Origin: an uncultured Saprospiraceae bacterium
GTDB taxonomy: Bacteria; Bacteroidota; Bacteroidia; Chitinophagales; Saprospiraceae
NCBI GenBank assembly: GCA_937959115.1
Contig: CALGAW010000035.1
Location: forward strand, 186,001-250,000
Length of the DNA: 64,000 bases
Reading direction: 5' to 3'
The first letter of the stretch is position 1. Every line of letters starts with the position of its first letter. The notes beneath the pieces are model-generated. The model did no database searches, was not told the DNA's origin, and saw nothing but the letters and a program-made list of their open reading frames with translations. The translations under genes and the position numbers were made by a program. Below are positions 63,401 through 64,000 of the stretch, piece by piece.

Positions 63401-64000
63401 GATTCTATAGAACTTGGTTTGGACAACGTTCCTGTTTTAATTAATCCTGGAAACTTTGTCGCTAAGACTAACGCAAATGGGGTATGGGCGGCGGATCTCC
63501 CAGTAGGGAATTATTCATTGATAATAGATACATCAAAATTGTTGAAAACAACTTGTTCTATACCACAAACATTTACGGTAATACATCCAGACAGTATTAC
63601 CATTGCACCTTCATTCGGTATTTACTCCAAATACCCATGCCCCACACCAGACATCACTATCCATATGCCGTTCATGCGTCCTTGTTTTACAGATCAAGTG
63701 ATCCGAGTAAAAGCCTGCAACACAAATCAGGCAACAGGCACCCTCAATAATGCCATAGCAGTTGTGACACTTGATTCCTTAATCATCCCAACTAGTTTTG
63801 AATTACCCAATACCAATCTAGGTAACAACCAATACGAGTTTGACCTGGACTCTCTTGTCCCTGGCCAATGCAAAGATTTCTGGATTAAAGCCACAGTAGA
63901 CTGTTCCGCAATTCTCGGCCAGGCATTATGCATGGAAGCAGAGTTATTCCCTCAAGCGGATTGTGTCTTTGACAGCATCCCCAATCCATTTCCTCCATCA
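63395..64000 (+). CDS. Internal part of a large exported protein (runs off the right edge)
   Basis: An open frame without stop runs from 63395 to the edge (about 202 codons). It starts in a SdrD-B/Cna-B-like segment ('GLDNVPVLINPGNFVAKTNA', 'GVWAADLPVGNYSLIIDTS') and continues with a DUF11-like, Cys-containing module ('CPTPDITIHMPFMRPCFTDQ', 'SLVPGQCKDFWIKATVDCSA'). No start codon or signal is visible. Relative to the repeat module just upstream, the frame is shifted by one base at about 63398-63401. It is probably part of a surface adhesin or T9SS cargo. Confidence 0.72.

Noticed and set aside
63727-63933. Minus-strand frame near the right edge
   Set aside because: It is antisense to the 200-codon open frame with SdrD-B/DUF11-like sequence.

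Overview
The window is an AT-rich chromosomal (or metagenome-assembled) segment of a member of the Bacteroidota, most likely near the Saprospiraceae. The evidence is: type IX secretion (T9SS) C-terminal sorting domains on several exported proteins; a PorV-family protein; a TonB-dependent receptor with a carboxypeptidase-D-like N-terminus; an OmpA protein with thrombospondin type 3 repeats; a long NusB; the order nusB..DUF1573-yajC-ybbR-coaE; Bacteroidota-type promoters (-7 TAnnTTTG) and few Shine-Dalgarno sequences. No rRNA, tRNA, CRISPR array, integrase or transposase was seen.

Layout. 0-0.5 kb: 5' part of an exported protein running off the left edge. 1-7 kb: nusB, ompA, DUF1573 lipoprotein, yajC, ybbR, coaE, traB-like. 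7-13.8 kb: rhodanese, a small membrane protein, a FAD oxidoreductase plus membrane glycosyltransferase pair, DUF4293, BrkB/YihY, rluF-like and an MDR oxidoreductase. 14-17 kb: lipoprotein, rsmA, D-2-hydroxyacid dehydrogenase. 17-26 kb: a three-gene envelope module (TonB-type receptor, 1314-aa exported protein, PorV/PorQ-family protein). 26-33.6 kb: greA, HIT, Omp85-type protein, T9SS cargo, patatin, GIN-domain protein, a small membrane protein and an NTF2-like protein. 33.6-41.6 kb: a complete tryptophan operon on the minus strand, trpE-G-D-C-F-B-A followed by aroF (DAHP synthase). It is preceded by a leader peptide with three consecutive Trp codons and a terminator hairpin, so it appears to be controlled by ribosome-mediated attenuation. 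A decayed VapC-like PIN toxin lies between trpA and aroF. 41.7-47.6 kb: tail-fibre-like exported protein, cold-shock protein, YceI lipoprotein, lysA, a membrane protein and a POT peptide transporter.

48-62.5 kb: the comM (YifB-type Mg-chelatase-like AAA ATPase) gene is broken. A piece of its ATPase domain ends at codons Met-Asn-Pro at 48351, and the C-terminal piece resumes at the same motif at 61961. The 13.6 kb between them is an AT-richer accessory island. It carries lipoproteins, a metzincin-like protease, a truncated SF2 helicase, a DUF6161-like membrane protein, two tandem beta-propeller lipoproteins, a subtilisin broken by one in-frame TGA, a 648-aa zincin-like exported protein with a lipoprotein partner, and a tandem-HTH regulator whose start lies at the right boundary. 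A decayed second copy of that regulator in the same orientation at 58.5 kb suggests that the island accreted in at least two steps. The N-terminal part of comM is not in the window.

62.4-64 kb: palindromic repeats, then a strongly rearranged adhesin region. The 3' end of a T9SS cargo gene (minus strand) meets a repeat module of the same kind (plus strand) at a perfect 19-bp inverted repeat. This is followed, after a frameshift, by a large exported protein running off the right edge.
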